From assembly GCA_019747875.1 (NCBI GenBank), contig JAIEQI010000021.1, positions 1 through 64,000 on the forward strand: 64,000 nucleotides of DNA. Reading direction: 5' to 3'. The notes beneath the pieces are model-generated. The model did not search any database. It saw only the letters and a list, made by a program, of their open reading frames with translations, and was not told the origin of the DNA. Both the position numbers and the translations under genes were made by a program. Shown piece by piece: positions 1-8,141 of the stretch (its first letter is position 1; every line of letters begins with the position of its first letter). Source of the stretch: Candidatus Obscuribacterales bacterium (GTDB lineage: Bacteria; Cyanobacteriota; Vampirovibrionia; Obscuribacterales; Obscuribacteraceae).

Positions 1-180
1 GCATCTCGCGATTTTGGGAACGCATCTCGCGATTTTGGGAACGCATCTCGCGATTTTGGGAACGCATCTCGCGATTTGGGAATCGCTATCTCGCGATTTG
101 GGAATCGCTATCTCGCGATTTGGGAATCGATCGCTATCTCGCGATTTGGGAATCGCCATCTCGCGATTGGGGATCGCCAT
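1..180. repeat. Tandem array of 21-22 bp repeats centred on TCGCGA
   Basis: About eight head-to-tail copies of a 21-22 bp unit fill the left edge of the window. The first copies read GCATCTCGCGATTTTGGGAA plus C. Later copies change to GCTATCTCGCGATTTGGGAA plus TC. One copy carries an extra GATC, and the last are shorter and diverged. Every unit keeps the TCGCGA palindrome. The array starts just beyond the stop codon of the TolC gene and runs off the window, so its full length is unknown. There are no distinct spacers, so it is not CRISPR. The graded divergence fits a minisatellite. Confidence 0.9.
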
Positions 181-187
181 CTATCGA

Positions 188-1735
188 TTACATCTGGGCT
201 GTGATTGCGCGCAGGGCTAAGAGTCCGTTGTGATATTCGACTTGAGCATCTATTGTTCGCATGCGCGCTTCATTGAGTTGGCGTTCACGCTCTGTGACAA
301 GGAACACTGTGCTGTCACCAGCCTGCAGTCGCTCGCGCTCGCCTAAATAAACGAGATTTGCTTTCTCGACTTGGCGTTCTAGCGCAGCGAATCTTTGATA
401 TGACAAATTGATAGCTGAAATTGCATCATAAACTTCATTTCTGATGCGTTGTTCTTCTGCGGACCGATCTTTTTTCAGCTTGTCGATTCGCAATTTAGCA
501 GCTTGCAATTTCCCGCGAGCGGTGCGCATCAAGAGTGGTTGACTGAAAGTAAGCTGTCCGCGATAGGTGCGTCCAATGCCCTTCAATCCGCCGTCGTGAC
601 CTGCTGTGATTACAGCATTCAATGCCGGCAACATCTGATTTTCTGCTAGCTTTCTTTGCAGCTCTGCCATCTGCAGCTGCACGTCGATTGCCTTCAGTTC
701 TGGGCGCCGAGTTAATGCGAGGATTACTGAGCGCTCGGAATCTTCTGTTGAATACTCTTGTGGACGCGGCATTTCTTCCGGGCAATTGATCTCATCAGGA
801 ATTGGCAATGGCGTTCCACCAAGATCAAACAACACTGATGAGAGTTTAAATGAGAAACGCTGGAAGTCTCGTTTTGCTTGTGTGAGATCCGCATCCCGCC
901 GCTCTACGTCCTCTTCTGCCTCAGTCACATAAATCTTGGCAAGATCTCCATTAGCTTCCTGCTGTCTGCTTATGCCAACCACTAACCTTGCCAGTTCGAG
1001 AATGTGCGCAGCTACTTTGATCTTTTGGTGAGCGCCAGCCCAGCTCCAATATACCGAGCCGGATCTCAAAAGCGTATCGAGGCGTGTGAGAGTGAATGTT
1101 TGGATCGCTAAATTCTCTCCAAGTTTAGCTTCCTTTTCTGCGACGGATTGTTCGTTATAGATAAGTCCGCGCATAACGGGTACAAAAACGCCGCCTGAGA
1201 TCTCGCCGTGTTTTCCAGTTTCAATGTAAGGAGACTGAGAGCTTAACGGGTTGTATCGGTATTGCAAGAATGTTCGGATGCCTGAACGAAATGGTAATTC
1301 AATTTTTGGATAATTGAAGAGAACATACTTGGCTTCACCAATTTTTGAGGTATTTTGCATCCGCGTATAGCCGCTTTCGTTCGACAAGAGCGGATCGAAA
1401 ACACCCTGTTTTTCTAGCCTGTTCGCGCTGGCGATTCGTTGCTGATCCAAAGCACCTTTCAATCCAGGAAAATTTGCATCGACGGCACGCAGATAAACGT
1501 CAATAGTGAGCTTGCCTTTTTGCTGAATTACCTTCCGTGCCATGTCGGCATCGGCCGCAGGGGAAGGACTGCTTTGGGCGATGTTTATTGGATTCATCAT
1601 GAGCGGATTCATGAATGAATTGTTGTCCGGCGGACTATCGGCCGCTTTTGAATCCGGATTTGGATCTGCTGCGCGCGATTTGAGCGGCGTGAATAGAAAG
1701 ACGATAAGCAGTAGTGTCCAGATCCCGGTGCGCAC
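188..1735 (-). CDS. TolC-type outer membrane efflux protein
   Basis: This is predicted to be the outer-membrane channel of a type I secretion or efflux system. The 515-aa protein begins with a signal peptide (hydrophobic core at residues 5-18, cleavage after SRA near 22). It continues as two long helical halves rich in Ala, Gln, Glu and Arg, typical of the OEP family, with a TolC-like length. The start is GTG and overlaps the TAG stop of the upstream HlyD gene by one base (TAGTG), so the two are translationally coupled. It is the last gene of the ABC-HlyD-TolC operon. The family is clear but the substrate is unknown, and no obvious RTX-type cargo is encoded in the window. Confidence 0.85.
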   Translation of the reverse strand: MRTGIWTLLLIVFLFTPLKSRAADPNPDSKAADSPPDNNSFMNPLMMNPINIAQSSPSPAADADMARKVIQQKGKLTIDVYLRAVDANFPGLKGALDQQRIASANRLEKQGVFDPLLSNESGYTRMQNTSKIGEAKYVLFNYPKIELPFRSGIRTFLQYRYNPLSSQSPYIETGKHGEISGGVFVPVMRGLIYNEQSVAEKEAKLGENLAIQTFTLTRLDTLLRSGSVYWSWAGAHQKIKVAAHILELARLVVGISRQQEANGDLAKIYVTEAEEDVERRDADLTQAKRDFQRFSFKLSSVLFDLGGTPLPIPDEINCPEEMPRPQEYSTEDSERSVILALTRRPELKAIDVQLQMAELQRKLAENQMLPALNAVITAGHDGGLKGIGRTYRGQLTFSQPLLMRTARGKLQAAKLRIDKLKKDRSAEEQRIRNEVYDAISAINLSYQRFAALERQVEKANLVYLGERERLQAGDSTVFLVTERERQLNEARMRTIDAQVEYHNGLLALRAITAQM

Positions 1736-3237
1736 TATTTAGACCTGCTACCTCTATCTAAACGACTTGTTTCCGGACCAGGAACGGTTGGTTGGAAACC
1801 GTTGAATTGACGCCATAATTCGTACCAGAGGGGTACATAAGAGAGAAGCACCCAACCGCTGGCTTGCGCTCCAGGGCGCAAGTATTTGCCTGACGGCCAC
1901 GGTTCTTCTTTCTTTGCCTCGATAGCCTCTTTATCTGGAACGACGATAATGCGATAGTGGTGCGTTCCGTCATCAACAGCATCGATCACCGCAATTCGTC
2001 CAGCGAATGTGCCGACTGCGACTGATGGCCATCCTACAAATTGCAAGGACGGCCATCCTGAGATCGACATTCTCACAGGATCGCCGATCGACACAAGCGG
2101 CGCATCGTAGTCACGTATGAGAATTGCCGCGGCGCGATCATCTGTGCGCGGAGCAATGGTTGCAAGCACGACACCGGCGTTCACCATTTCGCCTGCACCT
2201 ACTCTGTTAAGTCTAACAACGCGTCCTGCTGCCGGGGCGTGAACCTGTCTTTGTCCGCGGCGTTCGGTCAGGTTTTGAATATCGATATCGATTTTTGCCA
2301 TATCAGCAGTTGTGCTTGCAATTACTTGATTGGCATCGGCCATGGATGCTCTAATCGCATTGATCGATGCACTGGTATCAGCGGAGACTTTGCGAAGATC
2401 AAGTCCGGCTATGCTGGCGTCTTTGCTCACCACATCGTACGCCGCTTTCGCTCGTTGTAACTCCGTTTTGGCTCTTGTGTTATCGAGCAAAGCTAGTTGT
2501 TGCTCTCTTTGTGAACGCAGACCCTTTTCGTAGAGGTTTGTTATTCGATCTAATTGCCATTGTGTCGTTTTGACACCTTGCTCTGCGACGTCGACACTTT
2601 GTTGAGCAGCAAACAAGCGCAGTTTAGCTTGCTCGATACGTTCTTGTGCGGCAGGAACTGCTGCCCCACGGGATAAGGACTGATCATCCAGCTGTTTGCT
2701 CAGTGATTCAACTCGCTCTTTTGCTAAAGCACGCTTGTTATCGAGCGCAGCCTTTTGGTCTTCCAGCATTTTGAGCTGAGTTTCGCTGAGAAAGCGCGGA
2801 TCGATGTCCGAAATCTCAGCTATTAGCTGACCTTCTGTTACGTCTTGCCCGTCTTTCACATACCATTTTACGAGTCGCCCGGAGATCTGTGCCTCAATTG
2901 TTTGTGGGCGATGCATGGGGGAAAAAACGATGATTTCGCCGACTCCCGCAACTGACTGTCTCCAGGGTGCGAACATGAAAAATGCTACGCAAATCACAAA
3001 TGAAATTAGCAATGTTGTCCCAAATATTGAGGGACCCCATCCGATTTTTACCATGTCGAGCGAATGCAAGCGATCTTGCCGTTCGAACTTTCGCTTGGCA
3101 CGCACATCTTGTTGTGCATGTGGATCGGGTTTTTGATTTTGACCTTGGTTAGGCGGTATGGTTTGGCGCGGTCCTTGCGATGGTGGCACGGATTGTCCTT
3201 GTGGATTTTGATTTCCGGTGGGATCGTTGGATTGCAT
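1735..3237 (-). CDS. HlyD-family periplasmic adaptor (membrane fusion protein)
   Basis: This is the adaptor expected to link the inner-membrane ABC transporter to the TolC channel. It has a Pro/Gln-rich cytoplasmic N-terminus (about 55 aa), then one membrane segment (ILLISFVICVAFFMFAPW region). A split lipoyl domain (GRLVKWYVKDGQ half and APAAGRVVRLNRVGAGE half) flanks a long coiled-coil hairpin, and a beta-barrel region ends the protein. I chose the ATG at 3237 over an in-frame ATG 18 bases upstream because GAGGGG at 3243-3248 sits 5 bases before it. It then begins one base after the ABC gene's TAA. The operon order is ABC, HlyD, TolC. Confidence 0.87.
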   Translation of the reverse strand: MQSNDPTGNQNPQGQSVPPSQGPRQTIPPNQGQNQKPDPHAQQDVRAKRKFERQDRLHSLDMVKIGWGPSIFGTTLLISFVICVAFFMFAPWRQSVAGVGEIIVFSPMHRPQTIEAQISGRLVKWYVKDGQDVTEGQLIAEISDIDPRFLSETQLKMLEDQKAALDNKRALAKERVESLSKQLDDQSLSRGAAVPAAQERIEQAKLRLFAAQQSVDVAEQGVKTTQWQLDRITNLYEKGLRSQREQQLALLDNTRAKTELQRAKAAYDVVSKDASIAGLDLRKVSADTSASINAIRASMADANQVIASTTADMAKIDIDIQNLTERRGQRQVHAPAAGRVVRLNRVGAGEMVNAGVVLATIAPRTDDRAAAILIRDYDAPLVSIGDPVRMSISGWPSLQFVGWPSVAVGTFAGRIAVIDAVDDGTHHYRIIVVPDKEAIEAKKEEPWPSGKYLRPGAQASGWVLLSYVPLWYELWRQFNGFQPTVPGPETSRLDRGSRSK

Positions 3238-3238
3238 T

Positions 3239-5059
3239 TTATCCCCTCGATCCATAGTGAGTGTTGTCTAGCTGGCGAAGCAGCATTACTAAATTCGGGA
3301 AGAGTTCTTGCAGCTTGCCGTCAACTCGCTTGATCAGTTCTTGTGGAGTCCCTGATTCCACGACCTGTCCCTGCGTTAATACGACAATGCGATCTGAGCG
3401 CGTAATACTGTCTGCGTCATGCGAGATATCGATAATTGTCCAGGTTTGATCGGGACTATAGATCCTATCCAAAATGGTAAGTTTGCTTTTCTCTTCAATT
3501 GCCGTGAAGGCTTCATCCAGAATCAGCAGTTCCGGTCGTTTAACGATCGCCCTGGCAATCAGCAATTTCTGAATATGTCCTCGTGAGAGGCTCTTTCCTG
3601 CTGCTCCTAGCTCAGTCTGGAGCCCGTGAGGTAAATGGTTGAATTCGTCGAACTGCACCATATCCAGCGCCCACATCACATCAGAATAAGTGACTTCCGA
3701 TCGTCCAAGGCTGACGTTTTCGATAATCGTTCCTGGAAAGATTTCATTTGCGTCGCTGACCAGTGCAACTGACTGCCGAAGACTATCAAGCTCGATATCA
3801 CGTACATCAATGCCGTTAATTTGGGCGATCCCTTCGCTGGGATCGACTAGACCGCACAGGATTTTTGCAAGAGTAGTTTTGCCTGATGCGTTATGTCCGA
3901 ATAGGCTAATTCGTTCCCCTGCGGCAAGACTTAAATTCAGCCCGTTTAAGACGCGCTCGCCCTCGGGATAAACAAAGGTCAGTCCTTTTATGTCCACGCG
4001 AGCGCCCTTGCCTGTTTTTGGTAGTTGCTCGCCGCCTTTGCGTTCGAGTTGCAAGTCTTCGACATAGCCAATTTTTCCGAGTGCCGATAATAGTTCAAAA
4101 ACGTTTTGCATGTTGCGAACTATGCGTTCGACAGCCGGCACCACCAGATTGACAATTAACAACGAGGCAACCAACTGGCCCATGGTCAAATGACGGTTGA
4201 CGACCATGTAGCCGCCGATGCCGAGAACACCGGCGCTGGACATAGCTTGGAAAAAGTATAGAGCTCCGTTTTGCCTGAATAGAACATTGAAATGGATGCG
4301 GCGGCGTTTGATGTACTCCACGAGAAGTTTGTCTGTGTGTTCAATCAAATAGGCTGGAATCGAATTGGTTTTGATTCCAGCTTCACAGCGCGCCAATTCT
4401 TCCAGCCATTCTGCAATCTTGTATCGCTCTGTCGTTTCTTCACTGCGCGTGCGATAGCCGCCAAAGCCAAAAACAAACATTTCCAGCAATAGAAAGACGA
4501 TTACGAAGGCATCATATAAGAGCAGCCACGGGCTATAGAATCCCAGTAAGATCAAACCGACAATTACTTGTAGTATTGCAGCCGGTGCGTCGAGCAAAAG
4601 ACTAAACCAGGCTGACTGCACGGTGATGGTATCGAAAAATCGGTTGACTAATTCGGGAAGATACTCTCCCGTCAGAGTTGAATGCTTAATTCGCGGGACG
4701 CGATAAGCCAGTCGTAGAGCTACGCGAGCAAATGTTCGCTGTCTGATCCTCTCAACTATCCATAGAGTCAACAAACGCAGTAACGCAACAAACGTTAGTG
4801 CTGAAAGCACAGCAAACGCCAGCAAGGTTAGTGGTTGCATGAACACGCCGGCGGCAATCGTGTTCACCATGATTTGCGTCGCAAGTGGAACAGAAAGGGA
4901 AAGCAGACCAGTGAAGAACGTATAAACAACTATCAGAAAAACATCCTGACGATCTTCAAAAATCATCTGAAGAAGTCGCTGGTGCGGAGATGTTTTGGTC
5001 GTCGGTCTTTCGACTGTGCCAGGAGGATAAAGAACGCGCACCACTTGATCAACGTTCAT
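3239..5059 (-). CDS. ABC transporter, fused permease/ATPase, type I secretion-like
   Basis: This 606-aa half-transporter has a six-helix membrane domain (about residues 38-330) and a C-terminal ATPase. Walker A is GHNASGKT at 388-395. The signature is LSRGH (491-495) instead of LSGGQ. Walker B with catalytic Glu is LLILDEAF (511-518), and the switch His is in DISHDAD (547). Where the Q-loop glutamine is expected (VALVSD, 431-436) there is Asp. No N-terminal C39 peptidase domain is present, so it should not cleave a double-glycine leader. Together with the HlyD and TolC genes it forms a complete tripartite exporter. The start ATG at 5059 is the only one that fits the domain. Confidence 0.87.
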   Translation of the reverse strand: MNVDQVVRVLYPPGTVERPTTKTSPHQRLLQMIFEDRQDVFLIVVYTFFTGLLSLSVPLATQIMVNTIAAGVFMQPLTLLAFAVLSALTFVALLRLLTLWIVERIRQRTFARVALRLAYRVPRIKHSTLTGEYLPELVNRFFDTITVQSAWFSLLLDAPAAILQVIVGLILLGFYSPWLLLYDAFVIVFLLLEMFVFGFGGYRTRSEETTERYKIAEWLEELARCEAGIKTNSIPAYLIEHTDKLLVEYIKRRRIHFNVLFRQNGALYFFQAMSSAGVLGIGGYMVVNRHLTMGQLVASLLIVNLVVPAVERIVRNMQNVFELLSALGKIGYVEDLQLERKGGEQLPKTGKGARVDIKGLTFVYPEGERVLNGLNLSLAAGERISLFGHNASGKTTLAKILCGLVDPSEGIAQINGIDVRDIELDSLRQSVALVSDANEIFPGTIIENVSLGRSEVTYSDVMWALDMVQFDEFNHLPHGLQTELGAAGKSLSRGHIQKLLIARAIVKRPELLILDEAFTAIEEKSKLTILDRIYSPDQTWTIIDISHDADSITRSDRIVVLTQGQVVESGTPQELIKRVDGKLQELFPNLVMLLRQLDNTHYGSRG

Positions 5060-5355
5060 AGAAGCTGCCTTGCACGAAGTGGATCGTGCTCCAGATTGAA
5101 ATCGATGGTGTTCTTGGAATCATTCAGGCGTTCATTACAAGCGGGTCTATGATCCGATCGGGCGAATCAGAAGCTTCGTATTTTCGCCTGAATCCGTCAG
5201 CCTGTCTAGTGTTTCACGCTTATCTGCAGAAATATGGTTGAAGGATATATCGATTACACAGGGCGCAAGCCATGCACCTTCAGGAGCTCATCGCAACAAT
5301 TAGCGTAAGTTCGCATTTTAGATTAAACGCAAAATGACACCTGGCAGCTCTGGAA
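5060..5355. other. Intergenic region upstream of the secretion operon
   Basis: About 296 bases separate the ABC gene start from the end of the next minus-strand gene. No convincing open frame, hairpin terminator or consensus promoter was found. It presumably holds the promoter of the ABC-HlyD-TolC operon on the minus strand. Confidence 0.5.
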
Positions 5356-5943
5356 TCAGCGATTCAAAATGGAATCCACACTGCTCGGATTGTCGCGGAG
5401 CACTGCGTCTACACTTGGCAATGGATCACTGATCAACATTCGCACTTGTGGACCCGTAGGTACAAATGGAGATTGCATTTGCCGGCGGGCTTGACCTGCA
5501 AGTACCGCGCTAAAAATTGATCCGCTCAATGCGGACTCTTGCTGGAACATCTCTCCCAAGCGCCGGTTGTAAGATGAGTTTGACATCTCTTGCGCGGCCA
5601 GTGGATTGATCCTGCGCTCTGTCAATCCGACTCCTGACAATGGTCCTGTGCCCGAGACTCCAAATCCCCCCGATGTGTTTCCCAGCCCAAAGTTCGGTCC
5701 GTTTGGATAAAGCTTTTCAGGACTCAATTGGGCGGCACTCATTGCCCGTGGCCAAAATGCGCCTGGGCTGGTATTGGGAATTCCGAAGCTCATTCCCGTG
5801 ACATCTTCTTGTGCCTGGCTTGCACCTTGCAAGCAGGCCCACAAACCCACAGCCAACGCTGCTGCAAGCATATCGCGATTGGAAACAAAGGATGAACACG
5901 ATTGGATCGAGCAATTTTTCTTTTGGTAGAGCCGGTAGTGCAT
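5356..5943 (-). CDS. Secreted protein of unknown function, Gly/Ser/Pro-rich
   Basis: The 195-aa product is not recognised. A hydrophobic segment (MLAAALAVGLWACLQGAS, residues 25-42) followed by QAQE looks like a signal peptide preceded by a long basic n-region. The mature part is Gly/Pro/Asn-rich, then polar and probably helical (RRLGEMFQQESALSGSIFSAV). The start at 5943 lies one base after the upstream gene's TGA, suggesting coupling. An alternative ATG at 5871 would give a more ordinary signal peptide but has no clear ribosome site. It is probably co-transcribed with the gene at 5945-6892. Confidence 0.65.
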   Translation of the reverse strand: MHYRLYQKKNCSIQSCSSFVSNRDMLAAALAVGLWACLQGASQAQEDVTGMSFGIPNTSPGAFWPRAMSAAQLSPEKLYPNGPNFGLGNTSGGFGVSGTGPLSGVGLTERRINPLAAQEMSNSSYNRRLGEMFQQESALSGSIFSAVLAGQARRQMQSPFVPTGPQVRMLISDPLPSVDAVLRDNPSSVDSILNR

Positions 5944-5944
5944 G

Positions 5945-6892
5945 TCACATCGGTGGATCTGATGTGTATGATTGTACTACTGCATTGGCGACTTCCATCA
6001 ATCCGAAGTGCATCTCTTCGATAAGAGATTTGACGTCAGATAGCATCGCCATGCGCTGGTCTAATAGTTCAATCGTGATGTTGCGCTTTGTCCTGGCTTC
6101 AGGATTGTTGACACGCGCTTTCATGATAACTCCTGTTCGCTGCCAATCGGCGATCAGTCTTTGCCGTCTTGAACCGGTTGCTTGTACGTTGTTCGGGGCC
6201 GAATCCATTACTGAATTGACGGCGCCACCAGGTGCAGTATCACCAAAATAACGCCAAACGCTCTGAGGGAAATAGGCGCTTGCCTGTTTTTCCGTCAAGA
6301 AAGCATCTAAAATCGGAGGTAAGCCATGCTCAAGCTTAGCTTCCTGGCGTTCTTGACGCAAAGCCAGTGCCGATAGAGACGTTTGTACCGATCCGTCAAA
6401 TACTTCCAAAACATTTGTCGGAATGTCAGTGATAGGAGACAATGCCAGCGAATAGCCCACTATTTTGGTGACGCCACCACTTAGTAGGTTTATTTGGCTG
6501 TTTCTGTGCGTTAGTCGATTGCGGCGTTCCGTCAATAAGGCGCGCGATTCGTCAGCTGCCGCAATCGCTTTATCAACTTTGCCTCTGGTGGAGTTTATTT
6601 GCAGATTTGTTGCTTGAATGAGAGAGTTCAACTTTTCTCTAATGTAGACGATGCGTTGTTTCTTCTCGATTGAGTTTGTACTGTCCGCAGCTGCATTTTG
6701 TTGAGCGTTTTTCAATTCATTCAAAACAGGGGTGACGCCGGAAAGATCGCACATTTCGCGAGCGACTGGAGAAAAATTCTCACGAGCCCACCATTCAGCC
6801 TCCGCTTGCGCGGGAATTGGAGAGAAAATCGCGAACGCACAGTAAGAGAGTGTGATTAGTTTTTGGGATTGTGAAAATTGAAGTTTCATCAA
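5945..6892 (-). CDS. Secreted coiled-coil protein of unknown function
   Basis: This 315-aa protein has an N-terminal signal peptide (ITLSYCAFAIFSPIPAQA, cleavage near residue 30) and a mature region dominated by predicted helices. The stretches at about 55-120 and 180-215 are rich in Gln, Lys, Glu and Arg and look coiled-coil. A weakly hydrophobic stretch (GGVTKIVGYSLALSPI) lies in the middle. No enzyme motif was found. It is the first gene of a two-gene minus-strand unit with 5356-5943 and is divergent from the hydrolase at 7104. Confidence 0.68.
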   Translation of the reverse strand: MMKLQFSQSQKLITLSYCAFAIFSPIPAQAEAEWWARENFSPVAREMCDLSGVTPVLNELKNAQQNAAADSTNSIEKKQRIVYIREKLNSLIQATNLQINSTRGKVDKAIAAADESRALLTERRNRLTHRNSQINLLSGGVTKIVGYSLALSPITDIPTNVLEVFDGSVQTSLSALALRQERQEAKLEHGLPPILDAFLTEKQASAYFPQSVWRYFGDTAPGGAVNSVMDSAPNNVQATGSRRQRLIADWQRTGVIMKARVNNPEARTKRNITIELLDQRMAMLSDVKSLIEEMHFGLMEVANAVVQSYTSDPPM

Positions 6893-7103
6893 AAATTTGG
6901 CAGTCGAATTGGATGCAAAGACTATGGAATCTGCCTGATCCTAGCAGATTTCAAGCTTCTTCTAGCTCCCAAAATCGATTCACTTAGCACAAACGAAAGC
7001 TTCAAACTTTTGCTAACATGTACGCGCTCAAGATATATGTGCAATACGAAAGCCGTAGACCTTGCTAGCAGGCCGCTATGCAACTGAAAGAGAGATATGA
7101 AAA

Positions 7104-7820
7104 ATGAAAAGTGACTTTCTAGACTATTCTGCTGGTGATGTGACTTGCCAAGCATTTGTGGCCTATGAGGACAAAACTTCGGACAAACGTCCTTGCGTTT
7201 TGATTTGTCATGCCTGGGGTGGGCAGAGCGAATTCGAGCAGGAAAAGGCTGAGAAACTTGCAGCGCTAGGATATCTTGGCTTTGCGGTAGACGTATATGG
7301 CAAAGGGAAGCGTGGCACCAACATGGACGAAAATGCCAAGTTGATGCAACCGTTTATTGACGATCGCAAACTATTGCTCAGTCGTCTGCGTGCTGCTCTT
7401 ACAGCCGCTAAGAACCATCCGATGACTGATTCGAAAAATATTGCTGTAATGGGATATTGCTTTGGTGGACTCTGCGCCCTGGATTTGGCGCGTTGTTGTG
7501 ATCCGGATCTAAAAGGAGCCGTTAGTTTTCACGGATTATTTACTCCACCTAAGATCGGTCCTCAAGGCAAAATCACTGCCAGTATTTTACTCTTGCACGG
7601 ATATGACGATCCGATGGCAAAGCCTGACAATGTTCTTGAGGTGGCCGACGAATTGAATAAGGCTGGTGCCGACTGGCAATTACATGCTTACGGACACACG
7701 GTCCACGCATTCACAGCACCTACGGCAAACATGCCGGAGCACGGAATTCTCTACAGTCCGTCTGCTGATCGCCGTTCGTGGATCGCAATGAAGAACTTCT
7801 TCGAAGAACTTTTTGCCTAG
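7104..7820 (+). CDS. Dienelactone hydrolase family protein
   Basis: This is a predicted alpha/beta hydrolase of the dienelactone hydrolase family, 238 aa, cytosolic with no signal peptide. The nucleophile elbow is GYCFGG with Cys119, as in DLH enzymes that use cysteine. The acid is Asp168 or Asp169 in LLHGYDDP. The base is His201 in HTVHAFT. The length matches the family (about 235 aa). The true substrate cannot be told from sequence, since many homologues act on other esters or lactones. The gene stands alone between a divergent secreted-protein pair and a non-coding stretch. Confidence 0.85.
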   Translation: MKSDFLDYSAGDVTCQAFVAYEDKTSDKRPCVLICHAWGGQSEFEQEKAEKLAALGYLGFAVDVYGKGKRGTNMDENAKLMQPFIDDRKLLLSRLRAALTAAKNHPMTDSKNIAVMGYCFGGLCALDLARCCDPDLKGAVSFHGLFTPPKIGPQGKITASILLLHGYDDPMAKPDNVLEVADELNKAGADWQLHAYGHTVHAFTAPTANMPEHGILYSPSADRRSWIAMKNFFEELFA

Positions 7821-7833
7821 TTGAAAGAAAAAA

Positions 7834-7885
7834 CGGCCGGAGCCCGTATTTCAAGCCCTTAAGAGGGTTATGCTTGGGTCGGCCG
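7834..7885 (+). terminator. Long imperfect stem-loop after the hydrolase gene
   Basis: Fourteen bases after the stop codon, CGGCCG (7834-7839) pairs with CGGCCG (7880-7885). The stem continues inward through CCC/GGG and CAAGC/GCTTG, with a CCTTAAGAGG core. The downstream sequence is CTATATTT rather than a pure T-run, so its role as a Rho-independent terminator is plausible but not certain. Confidence 0.45.
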
Positions 7886-8009
7886 CTATATTTCAAAATC
7901 GTTTGCTGAAGGTTTATTCTGTCGTATACCTCATTTATAGCTGTTTTTTCTTTTTCTTTTCTCGTCCTTTTCTTTACGCTCTTATCTTACCGCTTGGAGC
8001 TAACTCAAA

Positions 8010-8052
8010 CATCGTCCGCCGGTGCTATTTTCATTCCTCCGGTAGGACGATG
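8010..8052. other. Inverted repeat upstream of the TPR-gene promoter
   Basis: CATCGTCCGCCGG (8010-8022) and CCGGTAGGACGATG (8039-8052) form a 12-bp stem with one small bulge and a 16-base loop. It sits about 30 bases upstream of the predicted -35 box at 8084. No T-run follows on either strand, so an operator or cruciform site is more likely than a terminator. The rest of 7886-8083 is pyrimidine-rich and shows no credible gene. Confidence 0.5.
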
Positions 8053-8083
8053 CGGAATACCAGAAAATCTAGGGGAAATCGCT

Positions 8084-8112
8084 TTGATTCTGATCCTGAC
8101 ATGGCATATATA
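8084..8112 (+). promoter_or_regulatory. Predicted sigma-70 promoter of the membrane TPR gene
   Basis: TTGATT (8084-8089), a 17-base spacer and TATATA (8107-8112) precede the TTG start at 8142. This gives a short leader of about 23 bases that contains GGAG. Confidence 0.55.
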
Positions 8113-8141
8113 AGGATAGTGCACGGGCCGGAGCCAGGCAG

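Noticed and set aside
1..180. CRISPR array
   Set aside because: The units abut without unique spacers, and no cas genes are present.
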